Below, piece by piece: positions 9,794 to 18,800 of a DNA stretch of 64,000 bases. A model generated the notes under the pieces. That model made no database searches and was not told the DNA's origin. It worked only from the letters and a program-made list of their open reading frames with translations. A program made the translations under genes and the position numbers. Positions within the stretch are counted from its first letter, which is position 1. Each line of letters begins with the position of its first letter. The stretch spans positions 481,551 to 545,550 of the forward strand of contig NZ_WWCP01000001.1 of NCBI RefSeq assembly GCF_009857505.1, in the 5' to 3' direction. The DNA comes from Duganella lactea. GTDB taxonomy: Bacteria > Pseudomonadota > Gammaproteobacteria > Burkholderiales > Burkholderiaceae_D.

Positions 9794-9930
9794 GGAACGC
9801 TTTCGTTGTGGTTTCGATGATGTTTGCTTGGTATGGCTAGAAGACAGCGCAAATCAAACGCGAAGGCAATTGTATCAAAACCATTATGGATTTAAAGCTT
9901 TTGCCGACCCGCGTAGTCATATGAGGTGCA

Positions 9931-10191
9931 TTAGCCATTTAACAAGGGGGTCAAACCCCCGGCTTGGTCCAGCGCATACAAATCGTCAAAACCGCCGACA
10001 TGGGTGTCGCCGATGTAAATCTGCGGCACGGTGCGGCGACCGGTCTTTTGCATCATGGTCATCCGTTGCTCCGGGTCGAGGTCGACGCGGATCTTCTTCA
10101 GCGCGGTCACGCCCTTGGCTTCCAGCAGCCGCTCGGCGCGGATGCAGTAGGGGCAGACGGCGGTGGTGTACATAATCACTTCGGCAGTCAT
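9931..10191 (-). CDS. grxC: glutaredoxin 3
   Basis: An 86-residue glutathione-dependent dithiol oxidoreductase. The active site CPYC lies at about residues 12-15 in the sequence YTTAVCPYCIRAE, and the glutathione-binding TVPQIYIGDTHVGGFDD segment near 50-66 is complete. The start at 10191 is chosen because it has a strong AGGAGGT ribosome site just upstream; the open frame continues another 26 codons into the rhodanese gene without support. Only 10 nt separate it from the upstream rhodanese gene, so the two are almost certainly co-transcribed. Confidence 0.93.
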   Translation of the reverse strand: MTAEVIMYTTAVCPYCIRAERLLEAKGVTALKKIRVDLDPEQRMTMMQKTGRRTVPQIYIGDTHVGGFDDLYALDQAGGLTPLLNG

Positions 10192-10201
10192 GATGACCTC
10201 C

Positions 10202-10606
10202 TTATTTTTTGACCAGCGGCAGGCCGGCTTTTTGCCAAGCGGCAACGCCACCTTCCAGATTGACCACATCGGCGAAACCCGCCTTGCCCAGTTTGCCGGC
10301 GGCCGACGAGGCGCGCGCGTCGGTCTTGCCGACCACGATCAGGCTGCGGCTCTTGAATTTGTCCAGTTCGCCGATACGCTGGTCGAGGTCGGCCAGCGGG
10401 ATATTCTTGGCGTCAGGCAAGTGACCGTCGGCATAGTCCTTGGCGTCGCGTACATCGACAATGGTGGCTTTACCGCGATTAATCAACATGGTGATGTCTT
10501 GCGGACTGCCGCGTTTGCCGCGCACCGTCAGCGACGGCCACAGCAGGGCGCCGGCGGAAACCAGTACGATGGCGATCAAAAAAATGTTATCAATGAAGAA
10601 TTTCAC
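10202..10606 (-). CDS. yibN: YibN-like membrane-anchored rhodanese-fold protein, catalytic Cys absent
   Basis: The 134-residue protein begins with a hydrophobic helix (about residues 7-25) and then has one rhodanese domain (VDVRDAKDYADGHLPDAKN, GFADVVNLEGGVAAWQ). Where active rhodaneses have a Cys-loop, this protein reads VVGKTDARAS, with Gly93 in the Cys position, so sulfur transfer is unlikely. It precedes grxC and secB exactly as YibN does in E. coli; YibN also lacks a canonical site and has been linked to inner-membrane protein insertion (recalled, not checked). The start codon is GTG at 10606. I infer a binding or scaffolding role at the membrane. Confidence 0.8.
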   Translation of the reverse strand: MKFFIDNIFLIAIVLVSAGALLWPSLTVRGKRGSPQDITMLINRGKATIVDVRDAKDYADGHLPDAKNIPLADLDQRIGELDKFKSRSLIVVGKTDARASSAAGKLGKAGFADVVNLEGGVAAWQKAGLPLVKK

Positions 10607-10619
10607 AGGAATCCAATGG

Positions 10620-10646
10620 TTGAACTTAATCCGCGCATTATAAAAT
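10620..10646 (+). promoter_or_regulatory. candidate sigma70 promoter for gpmA
   Basis: TTGAAC at 10620-10625 and TAAAAT at 10641-10646 are 15 nt apart, about 60 nt before the gpmA ATG. Both hexamers are reasonable but the spacing is short, so this is only a candidate. Confidence 0.35.
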
Positions 10647-10705
10647 AGAAGCTGTTAGAAGTTCTTACTACCGGTTTTCCACCTTTTCTTGAAAAGATAG
10701 TCCTC

Positions 10706-11452
10706 ATGTACAAAATCGTTTTCATGCGCCATGGCGAATCCACCTGGAACCTGTCGAACCGCTTCACCGGCTGGACCGACGTCGACCTGACCGACAAAGG
10801 CATCAATGAGGCCAAGCAGGCTGGCAAGCTGCTCAAGGAAGGTGGCTTCACCTTCGACCTGGCCTACACCTCGGTGCTCAAGCGCGCGGTGCGCACGCTG
10901 TGGCTGGCGCTGGACGAGATGGACATGATGTATCTGCCAATCAAGAACGACTGGCGCCTGAACGAGCGTCACTACGGCGCCCTGCAGGGCCTGGACAAGG
11001 GCGAGACCGCCGCCAAGTACGGCGACGAGCAGGTGCTGGTCTGGCGCCGCAGCTACGACACGCCGCCGCCGGCGCTGGAAGAGGGCGACGACCGCGCCTC
11101 GTTCAACGATCCGCGCTACGCCGGCCTGACCAAGGCGCAGATCCCGCTGACTGAGTGCCTGAAAGACACCGTGGCGCGCGTGGTGCCGGTGTGGGACGAG
11201 GACATCGCCCCGGCCATCAAGGCCGGCAAGAAGATCATCATTTCGGCCCACGGCAACAGCCTGCGCGCGCTGATCAAGATGCTCGACGGCATCAGCGACA
11301 GCGATATCGTCGGCCTCAACATCCCGAACGGCACGCCGCTGGTCTACGAGCTGGACGAGAACCTGAAACCGCTGCGTCACTACTACCTGGGCGACGCCGC
11401 CGCCATCGCCGCCGCCCAGGCGGCGGTCGCCAACCAGGGCAAGGCCAAGTAA
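10706..11452 (+). CDS. gpmA: 2,3-bisphosphoglycerate-dependent phosphoglycerate mutase
   Basis: Interconverts 3- and 2-phosphoglycerate in glycolysis and gluconeogenesis. The 248-residue protein has the histidine-phosphatase signature RHGESTWN at residues 8-15 (phospho-acceptor His9), the [13 protein letters not shown] segment near 89-101, and a second catalytic His in [10 protein letters not shown] near residue 181. Length and motifs fit the cofactor-dependent form. It is divergent from the rhodanese gene and heads a tight run; envC begins 1 nt after its stop. Confidence 0.96.
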   Translation: MYKIVFMRHGESTWNLSNRFTGWTDVDLTDKGINEAKQAGKLLKEGGFTFDLAYTSVLKRAVRTLWLALDEMDMMYLPIKNDWRLNERHYGALQGLDKGETAAKYGDEQVLVWRRSYDTPPPALEEGDDRASFNDPRYAGLTKAQIPLTECLKDTVARVVPVWDEDIAPAIKAGKKIIISAHGNSLRALIKMLDGISDSDIVGLNIPNGTPLVYELDENLKPLRHYYLGDAAAIAAAQAAVANQGKAK

Positions 11453-11453
11453 T

Positions 11454-12932
11454 TTGTCTTCCACTTCGTTCCGCCATGCGGCAGTCGCGCTGCTGCTGAT
11501 GTTGTCGCTGGGGGCCGCTGGTGTCACCTCGGCCGCTCCCTTCGGCAAGACCACCAACCGCAGCAAGCAGAAAGCGGCGGCCGAGGCCGAGCGCGCCGGC
11601 CTGCAGCAAAAGTTGTCGTCGCTGAAGAAGGACATCAGCAAGACCGAAAACGCCAAGGACGAGGCGGCCGATACGCTGGCCGAGTCCGAAAAGGCGATTT
11701 CCGACGCCAACCGCGCGCTGCGCGACCTGCAGCAGGAGCAGCGCGACACCAACGTCAAGCTGAAGCAGCTGTCGGCCGAGCACGACCGGCTGGCGGCGAC
11801 GGTCGAGCAGCAGAAGCAGCAGCTGGCCAAGCTGCTGCGCGACCAGTACGTGGCCGGCAACGAAGACCGCATCAAGCTGCTGCTGTCCGGCGACAACCCC
11901 AACCGCATCAACCGCGACCTGCAAATGCTGGCCTACGTGTCGCAGGCGCAGGCGCGGCTGCTGGAGTCGCTGCGCGCCAACCTCAAGGCCGTCGAGGTCA
12001 ATCAGGAGGAGGCGCAGAACGCCAAGGACGAGCTGGAAGAAATCGCTCAGGAACAATTGCAACAAAAAGCCAGGCTGGAACAGGAAAAAGGCCGCCGCGC
12101 GGCCCTGCTGTCCACCTTGTCGAAGAAACTGGTGGCCCAGCGCAAGGAAGCGGGCAGCCTGGAAAAAGACGAGCAGCGCATGGCCGGCCTGGTCGACAAG
12201 CTGGGCAAACTGATCGCCGAACAGGCCGCCGCCGCGGCCGCCGAGAAGCGACGCCAGGAAGAGGTCGCCGCCGCCAGGGCCAAGGCCGCCGCCGAAGCGC
12301 GCGCGCTGGCCAAGGCCCGCGCCGCCGCCGAGGCAGAGCGCAAGCGGCTGGCGGCGAATCAGAACAAGTCCGGCACCATCAAGCCGGCCCAGCCGACCCA
12401 GCCGGCGCCGAATCCGGCCGACGCCATCGACAGCGACGAGCCGCCCAAGGTCGCGGTGATCAAGCCGGCGCCGGTCGAACCCGCCGCGCCGCCGGCCAGG
12501 GCGGCCGACATCGCGCTGGCGCCGGCCGCGCCGGCGGGCGCTTTCGCGGCGCTCAAGGGCCAACTGCGGCCGCCGGTCAGCGGCAAGATCGTCAACAAGT
12601 TCGGCGCCAAGCGCGGCGACGGCCCCAGCTGGAAAGGCGTGTTTATCCGCACCGGCGAGGGCGCCGACGTGCACGCCGTGGCTGGCGGCCGCGTGGTGTT
12701 CGCCGACTGGCTGCGCGGCTTCGGCAATCTGATCATCGTCGATCACGGCGGCCAGTACATGAGTATTTATGGCAATAACCAGTCGCTGCTGAAACGCGCC
12801 GGCGACATCGTCAAGGCCGGCGACGCCATCGCCAGCGCAGGTAACAGCGGCGGCAACGAGGAATCGGGGCTATACTTTGAACTTCGCCATCAGGGCGCGG
12901 CATTCGACCCGGCTGGCTGGGTCAAGTTTTAA
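11454..12932 (+). CDS. envC: murein hydrolase activator EnvC, degenerate LytM/M23 domain
   Basis: A 492-residue exported protein: signal peptide (to about residue 28), long coiled coil (about 35-290), Pro/Ala-rich linker, and a C-terminal LytM domain (about 370-492). The zinc ligands of active M23 peptidases are lost: the first motif lacks its His, and the usual HxH reads LYFELR. This fits EnvC-type factors, which activate cell-division amidases rather than cut peptidoglycan themselves. The start is TTG at 11454, 1 nt after gpmA, giving a complete signal peptide; a later in-frame ATG would cut the leader. It is coupled to the S41 protease gene. Confidence 0.87.
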   Translation: MSSTSFRHAAVALLLMLSLGAAGVTSAAPFGKTTNRSKQKAAAEAERAGLQQKLSSLKKDISKTENAKDEAADTLAESEKAISDANRALRDLQQEQRDTNVKLKQLSAEHDRLAATVEQQKQQLAKLLRDQYVAGNEDRIKLLLSGDNPNRINRDLQMLAYVSQAQARLLESLRANLKAVEVNQEEAQNAKDELEEIAQEQLQQKARLEQEKGRRAALLSTLSKKLVAQRKEAGSLEKDEQRMAGLVDKLGKLIAEQAAAAAAEKRRQEEVAAARAKAAAEARALAKARAAAEAERKRLAANQNKSGTIKPAQPTQPAPNPADAIDSDEPPKVAVIKPAPVEPAAPPARAADIALAPAAPAGAFAALKGQLRPPVSGKIVNKFGAKRGDGPSWKGVFIRTGEGADVHAVAGGRVVFADWLRGFGNLIIVDHGGQYMSIYGNNQSLLKRAGDIVKAGDAIASAGNSGGNEESGLYFELRHQGAAFDPAGWVKF

Positions 12933-12947
12933 GGTTTGCGGAAAAAC

Positions 12948-14423
12948 ATGGGCAACAAAGTCAAGAGCATCGGCCTGATCGGCCTCGGTATGGTGGCCGG
13001 CGTTGCCGCCTCTTTCCAGTTTTCCGCCATCGCGCAAAAGGTCAGCGGCTCGCCGCTGCCGCTGGAAGAGCTGCGCCAGCTGTCCGACGTGTTCGGCCTG
13101 ATCAAGACCGACTATGTCGAAACCGTCGACGACAAGAAGCTGCTGACGGAAGCGATTTCCGGCATGGTGTCGTCGCTGGACCCGCACTCGGTCTACCTCG
13201 ACAAAAAAGCCTTCCGCGAAATGCGCGAGACGGTGGCCGGCAAGTTTGTCGGCATCGGCGTCGAGGTCGGGCTGGAGGACGGCTACATCAAGGTCGTCTC
13301 GCCGATCGAGGACACGCCCGCCTTCAAGGCCGGCATCAAGGCCGGCGACCTGATTACCCGCATCGACGGCATGCTGATCAAGGGCATGTCGCTGGATGAA
13401 TCGGTCAAGAAGATGCGCGGCGAACCGCACTCCAAGGTCAGCGTCACCATCAGCCGCAAGGACGAGGACAAGCCGCTGGTGTTCAACGTCACGCGCGAGG
13501 AAATCCGCGTCCAGAGCGTCAAGGCCAAAATCATCGAGCCGGGTTATGCGTGGGTGCGCATCTCGCAGTTCCAGGAACCCACCGTGGACGACATGGCGAA
13601 GAAGATCACCGCCCTGTACCAGCAGGACCCGCATATCAAGGGCCTGGTGCTGGACCTGCGCAACGATCCGGGCGGCGTGGTGCCGGGCGCGATCGGCGTT
13701 TCGGCCGCCTTCCTGCCGAAGGACCGGGTGATCGTCTCGACCAACGGCCAGCTGCAAAGCGCCAAGGAGACTTTCTACGGCCGCCAGGAATTCTATGCGC
13801 CGCGCGCCAAGCACGACCCGCTGGCCAAGCTGCCGGCGGCGTTGAAAGAGGTGCCGATGGTGGTGCTGGTGAACGCCGGTTCCGCCTCGGCCTCGGAGAT
13901 CGTCGCCGGCGCGCTGCAGGATTACCAGCGCGCCATCGTCATGGGCCAGCAGACCTTCGGCAAAGGCTCGGTGCAGACCTTGCGCCAGCTTACCGCCGAT
14001 ACCGCCGTCAAGCTGACCACCGCCCGCTACTATACGCCGAAGAACCGGTCGATCCAGGCACGCGGCATCACGCCGGACATGCTGGTCGATGAAACCGCCG
14101 AAGGCGATGGCCTGAACGGCCTGCGCGTGCGCGAGGCCGATCTGCAAAAACACCTGGGCAACGACAAGGAGCCGGAAGGCGAGGCTAAACGCGATGTGCT
14201 GGAAGACGAGCAACGCATCGCCGCGCTGTCGAAGAAGTACAAGCCGGTGGAATTCGGTTCCAAGGACGACTTCCAGTTGGCGCAGGCGCTGAATCATTTC
14301 AAGGGCTTGCCGGTCAAGCTGTCGAAGGCGGAGGCCAAGCCGGCCAACGATGTCGGCGAAACCAAGCCGGATACGCCGGTCAAGACCGAGACGCCGCTCA
14401 AGCCCGACTCCAAGGCCAAATAA
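12948..14423 (+). CDS. ctpA: S41-family C-terminal processing peptidase with PDZ domain
   Basis: A 491-residue periplasmic or membrane-anchored serine protease. An N-terminal hydrophobic segment is followed by a PDZ domain (about residues 85-165, with GIGVEVG and IKAGDLITRIDG) and the S41 domain: catalytic Ser in NAGSASASEIVAGAL and catalytic Lys in FGKGSVQT. The tail is Lys/Pro-rich. I prefer the ATG at 12948 to the in-frame TTG at 12936 because related proteins begin MGxK. Adjacency to envC is a common arrangement and suggests a role in envelope remodelling. Confidence 0.88.
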   Translation: MGNKVKSIGLIGLGMVAGVAASFQFSAIAQKVSGSPLPLEELRQLSDVFGLIKTDYVETVDDKKLLTEAISGMVSSLDPHSVYLDKKAFREMRETVAGKFVGIGVEVGLEDGYIKVVSPIEDTPAFKAGIKAGDLITRIDGMLIKGMSLDESVKKMRGEPHSKVSVTISRKDEDKPLVFNVTREEIRVQSVKAKIIEPGYAWVRISQFQEPTVDDMAKKITALYQQDPHIKGLVLDLRNDPGGVVPGAIGVSAAFLPKDRVIVSTNGQLQSAKETFYGRQEFYAPRAKHDPLAKLPAALKEVPMVVLVNAGSASASEIVAGALQDYQRAIVMGQQTFGKGSVQTLRQLTADTAVKLTTARYYTPKNRSIQARGITPDMLVDETAEGDGLNGLRVREADLQKHLGNDKEPEGEAKRDVLEDEQRIAALSKKYKPVEFGSKDDFQLAQALNHFKGLPVKLSKAEAKPANDVGETKPDTPVKTETPLKPDSKAK

Positions 14424-14450
14424 CCCAACGCGCGACGCCGCACAGAGAAG

Positions 14451-15203
14451 ATGGACGACTCACAACTGCTGCGCTACTCGCGCCACATCCTGCTGGACCA
14501 GATCGGCATCGAAGGCCAGCAAAAGCTGCTGGCCGCGCATGCGCTGGTGATCGGCGCCGGCGGCCTCGGTTCGCCGGCCGCGATGTACCTGGCCTCGGCC
14601 GGCGTCGGCCACCTCACGCTGGTCGACGACGATACGGTCGACCTGACCAACCTGCAGCGCCAGATTGCCCACACCACCGAACGCGTGGGCCAGCCCAAGG
14701 CGGCATCGGCGGCCGTCACGCTGCGGCAGATTAATCCCGACATCACCATCACCGCCTTGCAGGAGCGGGTCGATGACGCGCGCCTGGCGCAACTGGTGGT
14801 CGCCGCCGACGTGGTGCTGGACTGCACCGACAACTTCGCCACGCGCCACGCGGTCAACCGCGCCTGCGTGACCGCCGGCAAGCCGCTGGTGTCGGGCGCG
14901 GTGATCCGCTTCGATGGCCAGATCAGCGTGTTCGATCCGCGCGGCGGCGATCAGCCCTGCTATGCCTGCCTGTTCCCGCAGGACCAGCAATTTGAGGATG
15001 TGGCCTGTTCCACCATGGGCGTGTTCGCGCCGTTGGTGGGCGTGGTCGGCGCCATGCAGGCGGCCGAAGCGCTCAAGCTGTTGATGGGCGTGGGCGTTTC
15101 GCTGGCGGGGCGTTTGTTGATGCTTGATGGTTTGCATATGGAGTGGACCAGCATAGGCGTCGGCCGCAATGCCGCCTGCCCGGTCTGCGCGAATAAAAAC
15201 TAG
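14451..15203 (+). CDS. moeB: MoeB/ThiF-type sulfur-carrier adenylyltransferase
   Basis: An E1-like enzyme that adenylates the C-terminus of a small sulfur-carrier protein (MoaD or ThiS type). The 250-residue protein has the nucleotide motif GAGGLG (35-40), the VDLTNLQRQ segment (63-71), zinc pairs C170-x2-C173 and C243-x2-C246, and a likely catalytic Cys186 in ACSTMGVFAP. There is no C-terminal rhodanese domain. It follows the S41 protease gene by 27 nt. MoeB and ThiF cannot be separated reliably here because no carrier gene is adjacent. Confidence 0.85.
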   Translation: MDDSQLLRYSRHILLDQIGIEGQQKLLAAHALVIGAGGLGSPAAMYLASAGVGHLTLVDDDTVDLTNLQRQIAHTTERVGQPKAASAAVTLRQINPDITITALQERVDDARLAQLVVAADVVLDCTDNFATRHAVNRACVTAGKPLVSGAVIRFDGQISVFDPRGGDQPCYACLFPQDQQFEDVACSTMGVFAPLVGVVGAMQAAEALKLLMGVGVSLAGRLLMLDGLHMEWTSIGVGRNAACPVCANKN

Positions 15204-15209
15204 GGGAGA

Positions 15210-17339
15210 ATGATCTTGCTGATGAAACGACTCGCGGTACTTCCACTGGCGCTGGCCGCCGCTTTCGGCGCGCACGCCACCACCACCACCCGCTACCTGA
15301 TCATCTCGGAGAACCAGAAGCAGATCGGCGAGCAGGTTGTCGAGCGTCTGGACGATGGCCTGACCAAAGTGCGTTTCATCTTCAAGAACAATGGCCGCGG
15401 CCCGGAACTGACGGAGCAATTCCGCCTGGGCGCGGACGGCGTGATGACCGAGTATTCGGTCAAGGGCAACTCCACCTTCGGCGCCGTGGTCGATGAACAA
15501 TTCAGCCGCAAGGGCGATCAGGCCGAGTGGAAGTCCACCAGCGAGCAGGGACGCAAGACCGTCACCGGTCCGGCGACCTATCTGCCGCTGAACAGTTCTT
15601 TCGAGGTGGTGTCGATGACGATTACCGCGCTGGCGAAGAACCCGGGTGGCAAGCTGGCGCTGCTGCCATCGGGCACGCTGTCGCAGCGGGAACTGGACCA
15701 GGTGGAAATCACCAGCGCCAGCGGTCAGAAACAGACGGTGCGCCTGCTGGCACAGACCGGCGTGGGCTTGTCGCCATCGTTCTTTTGGGCCACCGCCGGT
15801 GATCAACCGCGCCTGTTCGGCGTGATCATGCCCGGCTTCGCCAATATGCTGGAGGAGGGCTGGCAGGCCGCCGCCCCGGCGCTGGCCGCGCGCCAGAAAC
15901 AGGCCGAGAACAAGATGCTGACCGAGGTCGCCGCCAAGTTGCAACACCCGCTGACCGGGCTGACCGTGGTGCGTAACGCGCGCATCTTCGACAGCGAAAA
16001 AGCCAGCGTTGGCCAAGCATCGGATATCTACCTGCTGCGCGGCCGCATCACCTCCGTGCAGCCGGCCGGCTCGCCGGTGCGCGAGGCGGACAACGTGATC
16101 GACGCCGCCGGCCGTGTCGTGCTGCCTGGCCTGTTCGATATGCACGGCCACGTCGACCGCTGGTCTGGCGCGCTGAATATGTCGACCGGCGTCACCAGCG
16201 TACGCGACATGGGCAACGACAACCAGCAGTTGCAGGCCATGCTGGACGAAACCGCCGCCGGCAAGCTGCTGGCGCCGCAGGTGGTGCCGGCCGGCTTCCT
16301 TGAAGGCGAAAGCCCGTTCAGCGCCAACAACGGTTTCGTCATCAAGGACCTGAAAGGGGCCAGGGACGCCGTCGACTGGTACGCGGAGCGCGGCTACCCG
16401 CAGCTGAAGATCTATAACTCCTTCCCGAAAGCCATCCTGAAGGACACCGTGGCCTATGCGCACAGCCGCGGCATGCGCGTTTCCGGCCACATCCCGGCCG
16501 GCCTGCGCGCGCAGGAGGCGCTGGACGCCGGCTATGACGAGATCCAGCACATCAACCAGGTGCTGCTGAATTTCCTGGTCAAGCCGGACACCGAAACCCG
16601 TAACCTCAACCGCTTCGTGCTGCCGGCCGAGAAAGTGGCGGACCTCGACTTCAATTCCAAACCGGTGAAGGACTTCGTGTCCTACCTGGCGAAGAAGCAG
16701 ATTTCCATCGACCCGACGCTGTCTGCCTTCGCCTTCCTCAAGCAGCGCGACGGCGACATCAACGAGCCGTATGTGGCGGTGGAGGCGCATATGCCGCCGG
16801 ATGTGGCGCGCGGCTTCCGGGTCGGCAGCATGAAGATCGACGGCGACGCGCAGCTCAAGCGCTACGAGAAGTCCTACGCCAAGATGGTGCGGTTCGTCGG
16901 CATTCTGTACCAGGCCGGCGTGCCGATCGTGGCCGGCACCGACGACATTCCCGGCTACACGCTGCACTCGGAGCTGGCGCTGCTGGTCAAGGCCGGCCTG
17001 ACGCCGGCGCAGGCCTTGCAGGTGGCCACGCGCAACGGCGCACGCTACACCCGCACCAGCCATGACCGCGGCAGCATCACGCCGGGCAAGCTGGCCGACA
17101 TCGTGCTGGTGGACGGTGATCCGACGAAAAATATCGAGGATGTGCGCAAGGTGGCGGCGGTGATCACGCGCGGCTTCCTGATCTACCCGCAGGAAATCGA
17201 CGCGGCGCTGGGCATCGCGCCGTTCGTGACCGGGGCGCCGCAAGTGATCAAAGCGGCCACGCCGGTTGCCGCCGCGTATGGCGGCGGCAACGATGGCGCC
17301 CGCGCCCGCATCGAGGGCAGCGCCGGCAAACACGATTAG
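15210..17339 (+). CDS. exported amidohydrolase with long N-terminal extension
   Basis: A 709-residue protein with a clear signal peptide (MKRLAVLPLALAAAFGAHA). Residues about 25-245 form a beta-rich region I cannot name. The C-terminal half is a metal-dependent amidohydrolase: MHGHVDRW (HxH ligands), two further conserved His (SGHIPAG, IQHINQ) and GTDDIPG (catalytic Asp). Substrates of such exported enzymes include imidazolone-like and peptide-like compounds; none can be fixed here. The true start may be ATG 15210, TTG 15216 or ATG 15222; GGGGAG at 15203-15208 is best spaced for TTG 15216. Confidence 0.82.
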   Translation: MILLMKRLAVLPLALAAAFGAHATTTTRYLIISENQKQIGEQVVERLDDGLTKVRFIFKNNGRGPELTEQFRLGADGVMTEYSVKGNSTFGAVVDEQFSRKGDQAEWKSTSEQGRKTVTGPATYLPLNSSFEVVSMTITALAKNPGGKLALLPSGTLSQRELDQVEITSASGQKQTVRLLAQTGVGLSPSFFWATAGDQPRLFGVIMPGFANMLEEGWQAAAPALAARQKQAENKMLTEVAAKLQHPLTGLTVVRNARIFDSEKASVGQASDIYLLRGRITSVQPAGSPVREADNVIDAAGRVVLPGLFDMHGHVDRWSGALNMSTGVTSVRDMGNDNQQLQAMLDETAAGKLLAPQVVPAGFLEGESPFSANNGFVIKDLKGARDAVDWYAERGYPQLKIYNSFPKAILKDTVAYAHSRGMRVSGHIPAGLRAQEALDAGYDEIQHINQVLLNFLVKPDTETRNLNRFVLPAEKVADLDFNSKPVKDFVSYLAKKQISIDPTLSAFAFLKQRDGDINEPYVAVEAHMPPDVARGFRVGSMKIDGDAQLKRYEKSYAKMVRFVGILYQAGVPIVAGTDDIPGYTLHSELALLVKAGLTPAQALQVATRNGARYTRTSHDRGSITPGKLADIVLVDGDPTKNIEDVRKVAAVITRGFLIYPQEIDAALGIAPFVTGAPQVIKAATPVAAAYGGGNDGARARIEGSAGKHD

Positions 17340-17425
17340 GGCGTAAGGTCTTGTAAAGAAACTGTCATATTGAGCATGGTTTAACCGTTATTTAAGCGCC
17401 AAAACGGATAAAACAGGGCCAGATG

Positions 17426-17454
17426 TCGCCATCGCCGTGATTCCGTCTTATACT
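17426..17454 (+). promoter_or_regulatory. candidate promoter of the type II secretion operon
   Basis: TCGCCA (17426-17431) and TATACT (17449-17454) are separated by 17 nt; transcription would start about 20 nt before gspG. The -10 is good, the -35 only 4 of 6 matches. Confidence 0.45.
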
Positions 17455-17482
17455 CTGCACTCTTTAAATTTGTTATCAGATT

Positions 17483-17938
17483 ATGAAAAAGCTGAACCTT
17501 CGCCGCCGCGCCGCTCAACACCTGCAACGCGGCTTTACGCTGATCGAAATCATGGTGGTGGTGGTGATCATGGGCGTGCTGGCCGCGCTGGTGGTGCCCA
17601 AGCTGCTGAACCGCGCCGGCGAGTCGAAGATCGCCGCCGCCAAGGTCGATATCGCCACCCTGATGCAGGCGCTGAAGCTGTACAAGCTGGATAACCAGCG
17701 CTACCCGAGCACCGAGCAAGGCCTGCAGGCGCTGATCGAAAAACCGGCCAGCGGCCCGGCCGCCAATGGCTGGAAAAGCGGCGGCTATGTCGAGAAAATG
17801 CCGAAAGACCCTTGGGGCAATCCGTACCAGTACCTGTATCCGGGCGCCAAGGGCGAGGTCGACGTGTTCTCCTATGGCGCCGACGGCCAGCCTGGCGGCA
17901 CCGGCGACGACGCCGACATCGGCTCCTGGGATAACTGA
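17483..17938 (+). CDS. gspG: type II secretion major pseudopilin GspG
   Basis: The main subunit of the type II pseudopilus. It has a short positively charged leader and a prepilin peptidase site RG|FTLIEIMVVVVIMG (cleavage after about residue 17; Glu5 of the mature protein present), then the conserved N-terminal helix. The mature C-terminal part has the GspG features YPSTEQGLQALIEKP and the calcium-loop region DPWGNPYQY to the end. The 151-residue size is typical. It is first in the operon, so it probably receives the highest expression. Confidence 0.96.
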   Translation: MKKLNLRRRAAQHLQRGFTLIEIMVVVVIMGVLAALVVPKLLNRAGESKIAAAKVDIATLMQALKLYKLDNQRYPSTEQGLQALIEKPASGPAANGWKSGGYVEKMPKDPWGNPYQYLYPGAKGEVDVFSYGADGQPGGTGDDADIGSWDN

Positions 17939-17959
17939 TCACTGAAGGGAGTCGGCATC

Positions 17960-18430
17960 ATGGGCGCGGGCCAGCGTGGCTTCACGCTGATTGAACTGCT
18001 GGTGGTAATGGTCATTCTGGGCATTACCCTGGGCCTGGCCACGCTCAGCGCCGCGCCTAGCCAGAAACAATCGCTGGAGCAGGACGCCAAGCGCATCGCG
18101 CTGCTGCTGCAACTGGCGCGCGACGAGGCCATCGTGCGCAACCGGCTGATCGCCTTTGAAGCCGGCAGCGACACCTATCGCTTCATGGTCCGCAACGACA
18201 ACCGCGAATGGGAACAGGTGACCCAGGACGACCTGCTGCGCCAGCGCGAATTCAAGCGCGCACCGGTGACGCTGATGCTGGAGCCGCAGCCGGCGGCGCA
18301 GGATGACACGCTGCGCATCGTCTTCGGCCGCGAGCCGGTCGACAAACCCTTTGTGCTGACCATGGCCGCCAATGACGGCAGCCGGGTCGCCATCCGCGCC
18401 GACGGCATCGGCCATTTCACGGTGGACTGA
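17960..18430 (+). CDS. gspH: type II secretion minor pseudopilin GspH
   Basis: A 156-residue minor pseudopilin with leader MGAGQRG and methylation-site sequence FTLIELLVVMVILGITLG, then a short globular domain with the GspH-like pattern of early Leu-rich helix and beta-strands. It lies 21 nt after gspG. Identification comes from the prepilin motif plus operon position; sequence beyond the helix is poorly conserved in this family. Confidence 0.88.
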   Translation: MGAGQRGFTLIELLVVMVILGITLGLATLSAAPSQKQSLEQDAKRIALLLQLARDEAIVRNRLIAFEAGSDTYRFMVRNDNREWEQVTQDDLLRQREFKRAPVTLMLEPQPAAQDDTLRIVFGREPVDKPFVLTMAANDGSRVAIRADGIGHFTVD

Positions 18431-18431
18431 C

Positions 18432-18800
18432 ATGCGCCGCCGCTCCCAAGGTTTCACCATGCTGGAAGTGCTGGTCGCGCTGATGATCGTCGCCACCGCG
18501 CTGATCGCGTCGCTGCGCGCGGTCGGCAGCCTGACCGCCAACAGCGACGGTCTGCGCGCCCACATGATGGCCACCTGGTCGGCTGAGAACCGGCTGGTGC
18601 AACTGCGCCTGTCGCGCGTGTTCCCGGCGATCGGCAAGACCACCTACGAATGCCCGCAGGGCGACATGCCGCTGATGTGCGAGGAAGACGTTATCGCCAG
18701 TCCCAATCCGCGCTTCCGCCGCGTCGAAGTCAATGTCTACGACGCCCGCAATCCCGAACGCCGCATCATCAAGCTGGTGCAACTGGTGCTCAATTCATGA
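18432..18800 (+). CDS. gspI: type II secretion minor pseudopilin GspI
   Basis: A 122-residue minor pseudopilin beginning MRRRSQGFTMLEVLVALMIV, the typical GspI form (GFTMLEVLVAL) with Glu5 intact. The start at 18432 is 1 nt after the gspH stop; the upstream open frame is inside gspH. GspI, J, K and H form the pseudopilus tip. It shares an ATGA overlap with gspJ. Confidence 0.92.
   Translation: MRRRSQGFTMLEVLVALMIVATALIASLRAVGSLTANSDGLRAHMMATWSAENRLVQLRLSRVFPAIGKTTYECPQGDMPLMCEEDVIASPNPRFRRVEVNVYDARNPERRIIKLVQLVLNS

Noticed and set aside
14460..17333. 957-codon open frame antisense to the moeB-like and amidohydrolase genes
   Set aside because: Arg/Ala/His/Gln-rich, typical shadow of high-GC genes; spans two real genes and has no motif.
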